Notes: a model not told the origin generated them from the letters alone. DNA of 39,528 nt from Variovorax boronicumulans NBRC 103145 (GCF_001591345.1 NZ_BCUS01000055.1:1-39528), one strand, 5' to 3'; shown: positions 9,451 through 20,392, numbered from the stretch's first letter. Numbers and translations are program-made.

Positions 9451-10259
9451 TTAGACGCGGCCCATCGCGAAACCCTTCGCGATGTAGTGGCGGACAAACC
9501 AGATCACGATCGCGCCCGGCACGATGGTGAGCACACCGGCCGCGGCCAGCGTCGCCCAGTCCATGCCCGAGGCGCTCACCGTGCGCGTCATCGTCGCCAC
9601 GATGGGCTTGGCGTTCACGCTCGTGAGCGTGCGCGCCAGCAGCAGCTCGACCCAGCTGAACATGAAGCAGAAGAACGCCGCCACACCCACGCCGGCCTTG
9701 ATGAGCGGCAGGAAGATGGTGAGGAAGAAGCGCGGGAACGAGTAGCCGTCGATGTACGCCGTCTCGTCGATCTCACGCGGGATGCCGCTCATGAAGCCTT
9801 CGAGAATCCACACCGCCAGCGGCACGTTGAACAGCAGGTGCGCCAGCGCCACGCCCAGGTGCGTGTCCATGAGGCCGACGGTGCTGTACAGCTGGAAGAA
9901 CGGCAGCAGGAACACCGCGGGCGGCGTCATGCGGTTGGTCAGCAGCCAGAAGAACACGTGCTTGTCGCCCAGGAACGAATAGCGCGAGAACGCATAGGCC
10001 GCCGGCAGCGCCACGGTGAGCGAGATCACCGTGTTGATCGCCACGTAGATCAGGCTGTTGATGTAGCCCGAGTACCAGGACTCGTCGGTGAAGATGCGCG
10101 CGTAGTTGGCCCAGGTGAGCTGCTGCGGGAAGAACGAGAAGCTCGACAGGATCTCCTCGTTCGTCTTGAAGCTCATGTTGACCATCCAGTAGATGGGCAG
10201 CAGCGCGAACAGGATGTACAGCAGCAAAAAGATGCTGCGCTTGTGGAATCTCTTTTCGT

Positions 10260-10263
<4 letters not shown>
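9451..10263 (-). CDS. glpQ: Glycerol ABC transporter permease, MalG-like
   Basis: A 270-residue permease with six predicted membrane helices. The cytoplasmic EAA-type loop lies around IPREIDETAYIDGYSFPRFF, which contacts the ATPases. The start is ATG at 10263, overlapping the glpP stop (ATGA). It partners GlpP in the transmembrane channel of the importer. The frame is open well beyond the start, but that extension lies inside glpP in another frame and is not real. Confidence 0.92.
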
Positions 10264-11146
<883 letters not shown>

Positions 11147-11150
<4 letters not shown>

Positions 11151-12217
11151 GCGACCAGTTCCTCGTCCTTGTAGTAGCAGGTGTGGGTGTCGAGCACCCG
11201 CAGCCACACCGTGTCGCCCACCGAGGGCGGCTGTTCGTCCGAATGCATGCGCACCTTGACCACGCCGCCGTCGACCTCGGCGCTGAGCATCGCGTGCGTG
11301 CCGACGTCCTGCACCTGCTTCACCACCGCCGGCACGGCGCCGGCCGCGCCCGCATTCGACAGGCGCAGGTACTCGGGCCGGATGCCGATCTTGAGCGCGC
11401 CGGGCGGCAGCTCGCGCGTGGGCACCAGCGGCGTGCCCGCCACTTCGAGTGCGCCGTTGGCGCTGTGGGCCGACAAAAAGTTCATGCCCGGCGAGCCGAT
11501 GAAATGGCCGACGAAGGTGTGGGCCGGCCGCTCGAACAGCGCCTCGGCGCTGCCCACCTGCACGGCCTTGCCGCGCGTCATGACCACCACCTCTTCGGCA
11601 AAGGTGAGCGCCTCGACCTGGTCGTGCGTCACGTAGATCAGCGTGAGCTTGAGCTCGCGGTGGATCTGCTTGAGCTTGCGGCGCAGCTGCCACTTCAGGT
11701 GCGGGTCGATCACGGTGAGCGGTTCGTCGAACAGCACCGCCGACACGTCGCTGCGCACCAGGCCGCGGCCCAGCGAGATCTTCTGCTTGGCGTCGGCCGC
11801 CAGACCCGCGGCGCGCTGGTTGAGCTGACCGCTCATGTCGAGCATTTCGGCGATCTCGCCGACGCGCTTCTTGATCTGGTCTTCGGGCACCTTGCGGTTG
11901 CGCAGCGGGAACGCCAGGTTCTCGGCCACGGTCATGGTGTCGTAGATCACCGGGAACTGGAACACCTGCGCGATGTTGCGTTCCTGCGGCGTGGCGCGCG
12001 TCATGTCGCGGCCGTCGAAGCTCACGCTGCCCTGCGAAGGCACGAGCAGGCCCGAGATGATGTTGAGCATGGTCGTCTTGCCGCAGCCCGAGGGGCCGAG
12101 CAAGGCATACGCGCCGCCGTCGCGGAAGCTCATCTTCAGCGGGAGCAGCGCATAGTCGCTGTCCTGCGTGGGGTTGGCGCGGTAGGCGTGGGCCAGGTCG
12201 AGATCGATGCGTGCCAT
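11147..12217 (-). CDS. glpT: Glycerol ABC transporter ATP-binding protein with degenerate signature motif
   Basis: A 356-residue MalK-type ATPase. Walker A GPSGCGKTT, Walker B AVLFDEP and the switch His in YVTHDQVEA are intact. The signature motif, normally LSGGQ, is replaced: the aligned segment reads GLAADAKQKISLGRGL. A C-terminal TOBE-type regulatory domain follows (about residues 240-356). The ATG at 12217 lies one base after the glpS stop and starts the usual first strand. The changed signature would sit in the ATP site shared with GlpS Walker A. Confidence 0.92.
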
Positions 12218-12218
12218 C

Positions 12219-13292
12219 TCAGTTTCCTTTGCGCCATGCCGGCGCGAGCGCCAGCTTTTCGCTGGCATCGAACACATAGGCTTGTGATGCGCTGAAGTAC
12301 AGCGTAATCGAAGCGCCCAGCTCGAAGCGGTGCACGCCGGTGAGCTGCGCCACCAGTTCGCCCACCGCGGTATCGACGTGCACGAAGGTGTCGGAGCCCG
12401 AGATCTCGGCCAGCTCCACCTTGCCGGGCAAGGCGATGTCGCCCTCCCCCGCGTTCACGTTCAAGGCACTCGCGCGCAGGCCGACGGTGACCGCGCCCGA
12501 CACGCTGTCAGGCAGTGCCAGCGTCAGCGCGGGCCCGCCCGCGAGTTGCACGCGGCCGGCCGCAGCCGTGCCCGCCAGCAGGTTCATCGGCGGATCGCTG
12601 AAGGCGCGCGCCACGCGCAGCGACTGCGGCGCGTGGAACACCTCGGCGGTCGGGCCGTACTGCAGCAGCTCGCCGGCGTCCATCACGGCCGTGTAGCCGC
12701 CCAGCAGCAGCGCTTCGCCGGGCTCGGTGGTGGCGTAGATGACGGTCGAGTCGCCGGTGGCGAAGAGCTGCGTGAGTTCTTCGCGCAGGCCTTCGCGCAA
12801 TTTGTAGTCGAGGTTGACCAGCGGCTCGTCGAGCAGCATCAGCGGTGCGTTCTTGGCGAGCGCGCGCGCCAGCGCCACGCGCTGCTGCTGGCCGCCCGAC
12901 AGCTCCTGCGGATAGCGGTCGAGGAACATGCCGATGTGCAGCTTGTCGGCCAGCGCCTTCACCCGCGCGTCGATGTTCGACTCGCCGCGCAGCTTCAGCG
13001 GCGAGGCGATGTTGTCGGCCACCTTGAGCGAGGGGTAGTTGATGAACTGCTGGTAGACCATCGCGACATTGCGCTCGCGCACCGGCGTGCCGGTGACGTC
13101 CTTGCCGTCGACCAGCACACGCCCGGTGCTGGGCGTGTCGAGCCCGGCCATGAGGCGCATCAGGCTGGTCTTGCCGGCCTGCGTGGCGCCGAGCAGCACG
13201 GTCACCGCGCCGCTTTTCGGCGCAATGCTCTGCTCGTAGAGCCAGGTTTGCGCGCCGACCTTCTTGGTGACGCGCTCCAGAGTCAGCTGCAT
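12219..13292 (-). CDS. glpS: Glycerol ABC transporter ATP-binding protein lacking the switch histidine
   Basis: A 357-residue ATPase pairing with GlpT. Walker A is GATQAGKTS, the signature is canonical (ELSGGQQQR) and Walker B LMLLDEP retains the catalytic Glu. At the switch position where MalK has YVTHDQVEA it reads YATTEPGEA, so the His is Thr. A TOBE-like C-terminal domain follows. The ATG at 13292 overlaps the glpD stop by one base (TGATG), coupling the importer to the dehydrogenase. Longer frames upstream run inside glpD. Confidence 0.92.
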   Translation of the reverse strand: MQLTLERVTKKVGAQTWLYEQSIAPKSGAVTVLLGATQAGKTSLMRLMAGLDTPSTGRVLVDGKDVTGTPVRERNVAMVYQQFINYPSLKVADNIASPLKLRGESNIDARVKALADKLHIGMFLDRYPQELSGGQQQRVALARALAKNAPLMLLDEPLVNLDYKLREGLREELTQLFATGDSTVIYATTEPGEALLLGGYTAVMDAGELLQYGPTAEVFHAPQSLRVARAFSDPPMNLLAGTAAAGRVQLAGGPALTLALPDSVSGAVTVGLRASALNVNAGEGDIALPGKVELAEISGSDTFVHVDTAVGELVAQLTGVHRFELGASITLYFSASQAYVFDASEKLALAPAWRKGN

Positions 13293-14899
13293 CAGCTCAC
13301 CTCCACTTCCACGGTGTCGTTGTTGTTCTTTGCGTTGGCCTGCAGCCAGATCGCCACCTGCTCGCGCTCGGCGGGCGTGTAGTGCAGGCCGAGCTTGGTG
13401 CGGCGCCAGAGCACGTCGTCCGAGCTCACGGCCCATTCGCGCGCCTGCAAGAAGCGCAGCTCGCGCTCGTACAGGCCGGGCGCCACCTCGGCGCCCATGT
13501 CGGCCAGCGACTGCGCCTCGCCGACCAGTTCGGCCACGCGCGCGCCGTAGCCGCGCGCCAGCCGCAGCGCGACCTGGGCGTCGAGCCAGGGGTACTTGGC
13601 CTGCACGGCGGCGACGAAGCGGCTGAAGTCGTCGTCGGGGCGCTTGGGTGCGCCGATCCAGGCCGACAGGTCACCGCCGGCCAGGAAGGCGCCGTCGGTC
13701 CAGGCCGGGCGTTGCGCGGGCGACTGGCCCAGCATGCGGCCCACTTCGTCGGCCGCGTCCTCGGCCAGCTTGCGGAAGGTGGTGATCTTGCCGCCCCACA
13801 CCGACAGCAGCGGCGCGGCGGTGGTGTTCGACTCGAGCAGGTAGTCGCGCGTGACGGCCGAGGGGTCGCCCGAGGCGTCGTCCAGCAGCGGGCGCACGCC
13901 CGAGTAGGTCCAGACCACGTCGGCCGGCACGATGGCCTTGTCGAAGTAGCGGCTGGCCTGGGTGCACAGGTAGTCGATTTCTTCCTGCGCGATGCGCGCG
14001 GCGCCGGGGTCGTCGCCGCTGATCTCGATGTCGGTCGTGCCGATCAGCGTGAACGCGCCCTGGTAGGGGATGGCGAAGATGATCCGCTTGTCGGGGTTCT
14101 GGAAGATGTAGGCGTGGTCGTGGTCGAACAGGCGCGGCACGATGATGTGGCTGCCCTTCACGAGCCGCAGGCTCTTGGTGGCCAGCGCCTCGCCGCGCGC
14201 CGACTGGGCCACGCCGCGCAGGAAGGATTCGGCCCAGGGGCCGGCCGCGTTCACCACGGCGCGTGCGCGCACGGTGCGGTGCGCGCCATCGGGGCCTTCG
14301 AGCGTCGCGACCCAGCCGTCGGCGCCGCGCTGCGCATGGATGCAGCGCGTGCGCGTGAGCACTTCGGCGCCCTTCGAGCGCGCGTCGATGGCATTGAGCA
14401 CCACCAGCCGCGCGTCGTCGACCCAGCCGTCGGAGTACACGAAGCCGCGCTTGTACTGCGCCTTGAGCGGTGCGCCGGCCGGGTGCTGGCGCAGGTCGAT
14501 GCCGCGCGACGGCGGCAGTACCTCGCGCTTGGCCAGGTGGTCGTACATGAACAGGCCGATGCGGATCATCCAGGCCGGGCGCATCGAGGGGTCGTGCGGC
14601 ATCACGAAGCGCAGCGGCCACATGATGTGCGGCGCGCTCTTGAGCAGCACCTCGCGCTCCTGCAGCGCCTTGCGCACCAGCGAGAACTCGTAGTACTCGA
14701 GGTAGCGCAGCCCGCCGTGGATCAGCTTGGTGGAAGACGACGAGGTGTGCGAGGCCAGGTCGTCCTTCTCGCACAGGACCACGCGCCAGCCCCGGCCGGC
14801 CAGGTCGCGCGCAATGCCGCAGCCGTTGATGCCACCGCCGACGATCAGCACATCGCAATCGGTGGCGGGTTCGGCCGCTGGAGAGGAGAAATCGGTCAC
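13292..14899 (-). CDS. glpD: Aerobic glycerol-3-phosphate dehydrogenase (FAD)
   Basis: Membrane-associated flavoprotein oxidising glycerol-3-phosphate to dihydroxyacetone phosphate and feeding the quinone pool. The FAD dinucleotide fold DVLIVGGGINGCG lies close to the N-terminus. Family motifs TKLIHGGLRYLEYYEF, KGSHIIVPR, GTTDIEISGDDP and VWTYSGVRPL are all present, and the sequence tracks E. coli GlpD throughout. I prefer the GTG at 14899 (about 535 residues). An ATG at 14968 is also in frame with an AAGGA sequence, but it would add 23 residues from an AT-rich, promoter-like stretch that holds a TACAAT box. First gene of the operon, divergent from glpR. Confidence 0.93.
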   Translation of the reverse strand: MTDFSSPAAEPATDCDVLIVGGGINGCGIARDLAGRGWRVVLCEKDDLASHTSSSSTKLIHGGLRYLEYYEFSLVRKALQEREVLLKSAPHIMWPLRFVMPHDPSMRPAWMIRIGLFMYDHLAKREVLPPSRGIDLRQHPAGAPLKAQYKRGFVYSDGWVDDARLVVLNAIDARSKGAEVLTRTRCIHAQRGADGWVATLEGPDGAHRTVRARAVVNAAGPWAESFLRGVAQSARGEALATKSLRLVKGSHIIVPRLFDHDHAYIFQNPDKRIIFAIPYQGAFTLIGTTDIEISGDDPGAARIAQEEIDYLCTQASRYFDKAIVPADVVWTYSGVRPLLDDASGDPSAVTRDYLLESNTTAAPLLSVWGGKITTFRKLAEDAADEVGRMLGQSPAQRPAWTDGAFLAGGDLSAWIGAPKRPDDDFSRFVAAVQAKYPWLDAQVALRLARGYGARVAELVGEAQSLADMGAEVAPGLYERELRFLQAREWAVSSDDVLWRRTKLGLHYTPAEREQVAIWLQANAKNNNDTVEVEVS

Positions 14900-14939
14900 A
14901 GGCTGGAGGTCCGTAGGTTCGTGACTTTTGTCAGCAAAG

Positions 14940-15040
14940 GCCGAGATTGTATTTTCGCATTTTTTCATTTGGATTCCTTTTGGCGCGATTTTCCTCCGAG
15001 TTTTCCCTTACTCGGCTTCGTTTTCTTTCGTTTTAAAGTG
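14940..15040. promoter_or_regulatory. glpD/glpR divergent control region with candidate DeoR-type operators
   Basis: This AT-rich island in very GC-rich DNA lies between divergent glpD and glpR. On the minus strand TACAAT (14951-14946) is a fair -10 box for glpD. Two repeat blocks stand out: TTTTCGCATTTTTTCAT at 14952-14968, and CTTCGTTTT followed by CTTTCGTTTT at 15016-15034. TTCG-containing repeats are typical of DeoR-family GlpR operators, and the two blocks flank the presumed glpD leader and promoter. Repression relieved by glycerol-3-phosphate is the expected logic; site identity is inferred. Confidence 0.55.
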
Positions 15041-15090
15041 ACGCGGCCTGTACCCTCGACCCCAGTCTTTCCGCTTTCCACGACGCCTCT

Positions 15091-15861
15091 GTGAACTCCA
15101 ACCCGCGCCAGATCAACCTCCTCGACACCGTGCGCGCGCGCGGTTCGGTCACCGTCGAACAGCTCGCCGACATGCTGGGCGTCACGCTGCAGACCGTGCG
15201 GCGCGACGTGCAGCGGCTGGCCGATGCGGGCTTGCTCACGCGTTTCCACGGCGGCGTGCGCGTGCCGAGTTCGACCACCGAGAACATCGGCTACCAGCAG
15301 CGCGAAACGCTCAACGCCGACGGCAAAGCGCGCATTGCGCGCCGCGTGGCCGAGCTGGTGCCCAACGACTGTTCGCTGATCCTGAACATCGGCACCACCA
15401 CCGAAGCCATCGCCAAGGCGCTGATGCGCCACACGGGCCTGCGCGTGATCACCAACAACCTGAACGTGGCGACCATCCTGAGTGGCAACACGGCCTGCGA
15501 AGTGATCGTGGCCGGCGGCTCCGTGCGCCCGCGCGACCGCGCCGTGGTGGGCGAAGCCACCATCGACTTCATCCGCCAGTTCAAGGTCGACATCGCACTC
15601 ATCGGCGTGTCGAGCATCGAGGCCGACGGCTCGCTGCGCGACTTCGACCTGCGCGAGGTGAAGGTCGCGCAGACCATCATTGCCCAGGCGCGCGAGGTGT
15701 GGCTGGCGGCCGACGCGAGCAAGTTCAACCGGCCGGCCATGATCCAGCTGGGCACGCTCTCGCAGATCGACCGCCTGTTCACCGACGCCGCGCCGCCGCC
15801 GCCCTTCCCCGACCTGCTGCATGCCGCGCAGGTGCGCCTCGAGATCGCGCGCGACAACTGA
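15091..15861 (+). CDS. glpR: DeoR-family glycerol-3-phosphate regulon repressor
   Basis: A 256-residue DeoR regulator. The winged helix is at residues ~6-55 ([20 protein letters not shown], ending LTRFHGG). The C-terminal sugar-phosphate sensor domain carries the typical [13 protein letters not shown] (here LNIGTTTEA), NNLNVA and GGxxR motifs. It starts with GTG at 15091; no ATG precedes the helix-turn-helix. It is divergent from glpD and followed after 19 bases by glpK, which marks it as the local glycerol repressor responding to glycerol-3-phosphate. Confidence 0.92.
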   Translation: MNSNPRQINLLDTVRARGSVTVEQLADMLGVTLQTVRRDVQRLADAGLLTRFHGGVRVPSSTTENIGYQQRETLNADGKARIARRVAELVPNDCSLILNIGTTTEAIAKALMRHTGLRVITNNLNVATILSGNTACEVIVAGGSVRPRDRAVVGEATIDFIRQFKVDIALIGVSSIEADGSLRDFDLREVKVAQTIIAQAREVWLAADASKFNRPAMIQLGTLSQIDRLFTDAAPPPPFPDLLHAAQVRLEIARDN

Positions 15862-15880
15862 ACCCCATCAGACTCATCGA

Positions 15881-17377
15881 ATGACCACCTACCTGCTTGC
15901 CCTGGACCAGGGCACCTCCAGCTCGCGCAGCATCGTGTTCGACCGCGAAGGCCGCATCGTCGCCATCGCCCAGAAGGAACTCACGCAGATCTACCCGCAG
16001 CCCGGCTGGGTCGAGCACGACCCGATGGAAATCTGGCGCAGCCAGCTGGCCACCGCGCGCGAGGTGCTGGCCAAGGCGAAGCTGCAGCCCGCCGACATCC
16101 ACGCCATCGGCATCACCAACCAGCGCGAGACCACCGTGCTGTGGAACCGCGTCACCGGCCAGCCCGTGCACCACGCCATCGTCTGGCAGGACCGCCGCGC
16201 CGAGCCGCTGTGCGCGCAGCTGCGCGAGCAGGGCCTGAGCGACACCATCCGCGAGAAGACCGGGCTGGTGATCGACGCGTATTTCTCGGGCACCAAGCTG
16301 CGCTGGCTGCTCGACAACGTGCCCGGCGCGCGCGCCCAGGCCGAGCGCGGCGAACTGGCCTTCGGCACCGTCGACAGCTGGCTCATGTGGCAGCTCACCG
16401 GCGGCCAGGTGCACGTGACCGACGTGAGCAACGCCTCGCGCACCATGCTCTTCAACGTGCACACGAACGAATGGGACGCCGACCTGCTGAAGGCGCTGGA
16501 CATCCCCGCCGCGCTGATGCCGAAGGTGCAGCCCTCGAGCTCGCACTTCGCCGACACCGACGCCGCGCTGCTGGGCCATGCGCTGCCCATCGGCGGCGTG
16601 GCCGGCGACCAGCAGAGCGCCCTCTTCGGCCAGGCCTGCTTCGAGGCCGGCATGGCCAAGAACACCTACGGCACCGGCTGCTTTTTGCTGATGCACACGG
16701 GCGGCGCGTTCCAGCCCTCGCACAACGGCCTGCTCGTGACCAGCGCCGCGCAGGTCGACGCGACCCCGCAGTACGCGATGGAAGGCAGCGTGTTCGTCGG
16801 CGGCGCCGTGGTGCAGTGGCTGCGTGACGGCCTCAAGGCCATCAAGGGCAGCGCCGAAGTGCAGTCGCTCGCCGAGAGCGTGCCCGACGCGGGCGGCGTG
16901 ATGATGGTGCCGGCCTTCACCGGCCTGGGCGCGCCCTACTGGGACGCGGACGCGCGCGGCACGATCACCGGGCTCACGCGCGGCACCACGGTCGCGCACA
17001 TCGCGCGCGCCGCGCTGGAGAGCATCGCCTACCAGAGCGCCGCGCTGCTGCAGGCCATGAGCCGCGACGCCGTGGCCGCGGGCGGCAAGCCCGTGGCCGA
17101 GCTGCGCGTGGACGGCGGCGCGAGCGTGAACGACCTGCTGATGCAGTTCCAGGCCGACCTGCTGGGCATTCCGGTGGTGCGGCCCGAGGTGGTCGAGACC
17201 ACCGCGCTGGGCGCGGCCTACCTGGCGGGACTGTCGACCGGCGTCTACACCGACGCGCGCCAGCTCTCGAAGCTGTGGAAGGTGGAGCGCCGCTTCATGC
17301 CGACCATGGGCCGTGCGCAGGCCGAGGAATCGATGGCGCGCTGGGAGCGCGCGGTGCGCCAGGCGACCGCGACCTGA
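15881..17377 (+). CDS. glpK: Glycerol kinase
   Basis: A 498-residue FGGY-family kinase phosphorylating glycerol with ATP. Family motifs are near-complete: [16 protein letters not shown] at the N-terminus, [26 protein letters not shown] and the ATP-site loop [10 protein letters not shown]. The start at 15881 gives the usual family N-terminus. It lies downstream of glpR in the same direction and probably in one transcript, completing uptake (GlpSTPQUV), phosphorylation and oxidation (GlpD). Confidence 0.96.
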   Translation: MTTYLLALDQGTSSSRSIVFDREGRIVAIAQKELTQIYPQPGWVEHDPMEIWRSQLATAREVLAKAKLQPADIHAIGITNQRETTVLWNRVTGQPVHHAIVWQDRRAEPLCAQLREQGLSDTIREKTGLVIDAYFSGTKLRWLLDNVPGARAQAERGELAFGTVDSWLMWQLTGGQVHVTDVSNASRTMLFNVHTNEWDADLLKALDIPAALMPKVQPSSSHFADTDAALLGHALPIGGVAGDQQSALFGQACFEAGMAKNTYGTGCFLLMHTGGAFQPSHNGLLVTSAAQVDATPQYAMEGSVFVGGAVVQWLRDGLKAIKGSAEVQSLAESVPDAGGVMMVPAFTGLGAPYWDADARGTITGLTRGTTVAHIARAALESIAYQSAALLQAMSRDAVAAGGKPVAELRVDGGASVNDLLMQFQADLLGIPVVRPEVVETTALGAAYLAGLSTGVYTDARQLSKLWKVERRFMPTMGRAQAEESMARWERAVRQATAT

Positions 17378-17411
17378 GCGCCCTCGGTTTCACCAGCCCC
17401 AGAGGGAGCGC
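17378..17411. terminator. Possible hairpin between convergent glpK and the SH3-domain gene
   Basis: GCGCCCTC right after the glpK stop pairs with GAGGGAGCGC 16 bases on, with one bulged base. The two genes converge with only 12 bases between stops, so part of the stem is inside the SH3-domain gene. There is no T-tract, so termination here is uncertain. Confidence 0.3.
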
Positions 17412-17854
17412 TTCAGCACCCAGCCGGTGGTGCCGCCTTCGTGGCGCACCTTCACCCAGTCGCCGCGGCGCTCGAGGGTGCGCAGCACGTCGCCGTACAC
17501 GGCCTTCTTCACGACCGGGCTGCGCGCGCCGGGTGCGCGGCGCAGTTGCGCGGTCTTCGCCTTCACGACGTGGTGCGGCGTCTTGCTCGTCATCGAACGG
17601 AAGACCCAGGCCTTGTCGTTCTCGAAGTCGGTGACGCGCAGCCAGTCGCCCTTGCGGCCGATCACGCGCAGCGGATAGCCCCGGCTCACCGTCCAGTGCG
17701 CCTCGGCACGCTGGCTGGGGGCGGTGCGCATGTTCAGCGTCTTGACCGCGACACTGACCATCTGCGGCTGCGCGGCAAAGGCGGACGGCAGCAGCATCCA
17801 CGAGAAGAAGAAGGCGAGCAGGAGCGCGGGCAGTCGGCGGCTGAATCGGGCCAT
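17390..17854 (-). CDS. Exported bacterial SH3-domain protein
   Basis: A 154-residue protein with a Sec signal peptide (hydrophobic core PALLLAFFFSWMLLPSAFA, then AQPQ). Two SH3b-like repeats follow, one starting at TLNMRTAPSQRAEAHW and one at TAQLRRAPGARSPVV; each ends in a D-W-x-x-V/R-x-W pattern (GDWLRVTDF, GDWVKVRHE). Such domains bind cell-wall peptides or act as periplasmic adaptors. No catalytic domain is attached. The ATG at 17854 has AAGGAA upstream. The frame is open far beyond it but only antisense to the next gene. Confidence 0.88.
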   Translation of the reverse strand: MARFSRRLPALLLAFFFSWMLLPSAFAAQPQMVSVAVKTLNMRTAPSQRAEAHWTVSRGYPLRVIGRKGDWLRVTDFENDKAWVFRSMTSKTPHHVVKAKTAQLRRAPGARSPVVKKAVYGDVLRTLERRGDWVKVRHEGGTTGWVLKRSLWGW

Positions 17855-18055
17855 GGGGCGAGGGTTCCTTTCGAGAAGACACGGGAGGTCCGGCAAATGC
17901 CGGTCGAAGCCCCCTCTGGGACGCTGAGCGCCAATAAGTTCCGCGGGGATATCCCTGAGCCGCACTCCAAAGACCCCGCGGGGGTCGGGACACTGGCCGC
18001 GTCGCGGCAGGGTGCGGGGCAGAATTCGGCCGCCCTCGACTCCCCCGCGCCGCGC

Positions 18056-19708
18056 TTGACACATCCCGCCATCGACGCCCCGCGTCCTCCCTCCAGCGCC
18101 CTGCTGGCCTGCGGCGTGGTCGGCGCGACGCTGCTGGCGCTGATCGCCCTGGGCCACGACGGCCGCCGCATCGCCCAGCTCGCGGTGCTTGCCGCGCCGC
18201 CCGTGCTCTGGCTGCTGTGGCCGCTGCACAGCGCGCGCCTGCGGCGCTGGCGCACGGCGCTGGTGTGGCTCTGGGTCATGGGCTTCGGCCTGGACGCCGT
18301 GGTCCGCGCCTACCTGCTCGACACCTACCAGGCCGCGCCCGACAGCGCCATGGTGCTGGGCGCGGCGGCCAACACCAACGCACGAGAAAGCGCCGAGTAC
18401 CTCAGCATGCACTGGCGCTCCGCCGTCGTCTGGTCCGCCGCGCTCGTGGCGGCAGGCGTGCTGGCAGGCCTGTTCGCGCGGCGCGGCGCCACGGCGCCAC
18501 GTGCACGTCGGCCGTTCTGGGCGCGCTCGCTGCTGCTGCTGATCCTGCTCGCGGCCTGCGTGGCCTATGTGAGCAAGCCCTGGCGCCGGCTGCACCCGGT
18601 CGTCTTCTGGACCCAGTGGTCGCAGTCGCTGCAGGACCAGCGCGCCGCCTGGGCCGGCCAGGAAAAAACCCGCGATGCACAGATGGCCCAGGCGCGGCAG
18701 ATCGCACCGGTGTTCTCGCGCGAAGGGCCGTCGACGGTGGTGCTCGTCATCACCGACAGCATCAACCGCGACAACATGGGCCTGTACGGCTACGGCCGCC
18801 CGACCACGCCGCGCCTGCAGGCGCACAAGGCCCAGGAAGGCGACCGCATGGCCGTGCTGCGCAACGCATGGTCGGTCGACGCAAGCACCCTGCCCGCGCT
18901 GCGCAACATGTTCCATTTCGGGCAGCCGGCCAACGGGAACAGAGGGAACGGCGAGAGCCCGCCCCACCTGCTGGCCCTGGCGCGCGCCGCCGGCTACAAG
19001 GTCTGGTGGATCAGCAACCACGACGACCTGGCCATCGAGCAGGAGCACGCGCGCTATGCCGACGTGGTCGACATGGTGAACCGCACGCCGGGCCGCGCCA
19101 GCGCCTCGCTCGACGGCGAGATCCTCGACTGCGTGCAGGAAGCCTTCGCCGACACCAGCACCGAGCGCAAGCTCATCGTGGTCCACCTGATGGGCGCGCA
19201 CCCGCACTACAGCCTGCGCTTTCCCGAGAACGCCAACCCCTTCGACGACAGCGTCGACGCGGTCGAGAACGGCCTCGTGAAGGACGGCCGCTCGGCCTGG
19301 GTGCGCCACTTCCGCCAGGAGTACGACGCGGCCCTGCTGTACCACGACTTCGTGGTGTCGGAACTGCTGCAGCAGACCCGCAGCACCGGCAAGCCGGACG
19401 ACTACCGCGCCTGGATGTACCTGTCGGATCACGGCCAGGAAGTCGGCCACGGCAGCGACCGCGCAGGCCACAGCCCCGCGACCGCCTCGGGCTACCGCAT
19501 CCCGGCCGTCGTCTGGCGCAACCGCGAGCCGCTGCCCACCGGCGCCGCCACGCAGCAGCCCTTTCGCGCGGACTGGGCCGGCTGGAGCCTGATGGACCTG
19601 CTGGGCATCCGCTGGAGCGGACAGAAGGCCGAGCGCAATGTGCTGGGCGACAGCTACCAGTGGCAGGCGCCGGAGATTCCGGTGGTGGTGGAGTCGTTCT
19701 CGAAGTAG
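18056..19708 (+). CDS. Membrane phosphoethanolamine-transferase-like sulfatase-fold enzyme
   Basis: About 550 residues. Roughly five membrane helices fill the first 165 residues; the rest is a periplasmic alkaline-phosphatase/sulfatase fold. Metal-site motifs are VVLVITDSINRDN (Asp234 where EptA-type enzymes usually have Glu in GES) and LSDHGQEVG (Asp458, His459). Thr278 in VDASTLPAL is the candidate nucleophile. The family moves phosphoethanolamine onto lipid A, core or glucans; the acceptor is unknown here. The start is unclear. TTG at 18056 sits just before the first helix, while ATG at 17897 would add 53 residues of unstructured sequence. Confidence 0.85.
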   Translation: MTHPAIDAPRPPSSALLACGVVGATLLALIALGHDGRRIAQLAVLAAPPVLWLLWPLHSARLRRWRTALVWLWVMGFGLDAVVRAYLLDTYQAAPDSAMVLGAAANTNARESAEYLSMHWRSAVVWSAALVAAGVLAGLFARRGATAPRARRPFWARSLLLLILLAACVAYVSKPWRRLHPVVFWTQWSQSLQDQRAAWAGQEKTRDAQMAQARQIAPVFSREGPSTVVLVITDSINRDNMGLYGYGRPTTPRLQAHKAQEGDRMAVLRNAWSVDASTLPALRNMFHFGQPANGNRGNGESPPHLLALARAAGYKVWWISNHDDLAIEQEHARYADVVDMVNRTPGRASASLDGEILDCVQEAFADTSTERKLIVVHLMGAHPHYSLRFPENANPFDDSVDAVENGLVKDGRSAWVRHFRQEYDAALLYHDFVVSELLQQTRSTGKPDDYRAWMYLSDHGQEVGHGSDRAGHSPATASGYRIPAVVWRNREPLPTGAATQQPFRADWAGWSLMDLLGIRWSGQKAERNVLGDSYQWQAPEIPVVVESFSK

Positions 19709-19715
19709 CGGGAAG

Positions 19716-20324
19716 TCAGCGATCGGCCACCGGCCGCACCGCGTGGGTGGCCTCGGCCGCCTCATTCTGGCCGATCCATGCATTGCTGAAGTCCACGGCA
19801 TAGAAGTGCTGCGCGGCCTCGCTGCCCGAGCCCGACCAGAACTTGCGCAGCGGCGTATCGGGAAAGCGCGCGCTGTCGATGGTAGGAACGGAGGTTTCGC
19901 GGGCGCACCACCGGGGCACGGTGACGGGCTCCCGCTCGGGACTCAGCTCGAGCGTGAAGGTCTCGTCGACCAGGCCATGGTCGCAACGCCGCAGCGCCGC
20001 CAGCTCCACGATGGTCGGCAGCCGCCATTGCGAGATGCCCTCATGGCCCTTGGCGTTGAGTGCCTGCACGCGCTCCTGCGCGTCCATCAAGCTCAGGGCT
20101 TCGGCCTCGCCGACGCAACGGCCACCTTGCCAGGTCTGCCCCAGGGCGCAGCGCAGCCAGCGCAATCCGGTGGCGGCATCGACGACGACGGCCGTCGACG
20201 CCTGGGGCGAGGAGGCTTGTTTTGTCGGCGGTGCGGACTGGTCGCAGCCGGCGAGCAGCACTGCGGCCGCCCAGGCGGCGGCCCTCCACTTGCCATTGCA
20301 GGCAAGCGTTGATTTCTTCTTCAT
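19716..20324 (-). CDS. DUF1566-like lipoprotein
   Basis: A 202-residue protein with a lipoprotein signal: basic N-terminus (MKKK), a hydrophobic segment and lipobox LLAGC with Cys27. The mature part begins with a Pro/Ser/Ala linker. A DUF1566 (Lcl C-terminal)-type domain follows, recognised from TAVVVDAATGLRWLRC, ISQWRLPTIVELAALRR and the closing FWSGSGSEA...AVDFSNAW...AVRPV pattern. Several Cys residues may form disulfides. The function of the family is poorly known. It converges on the preceding sulfatase-fold gene with seven bases between stops. Confidence 0.85.
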   Translation of the reverse strand: MKKKSTLACNGKWRAAAWAAAVLLAGCDQSAPPTKQASSPQASTAVVVDAATGLRWLRCALGQTWQGGRCVGEAEALSLMDAQERVQALNAKGHEGISQWRLPTIVELAALRRCDHGLVDETFTLELSPEREPVTVPRWCARETSVPTIDSARFPDTPLRKFWSGSGSEAAQHFYAVDFSNAWIGQNEAAEATHAVRPVADR

Positions 20325-20392
20325 GGAAACTCCCTGCGGTCAGCAACTTGGATCGAGATCGAACTCGAATGCTACCGCCGGGTGCGCGAGGT

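Noticed and set aside
17897..18055. Earlier ATG for the sulfatase-fold enzyme
   Set aside because: The added segment is non-hydrophobic and has no coding look; kept only as an alternative start.
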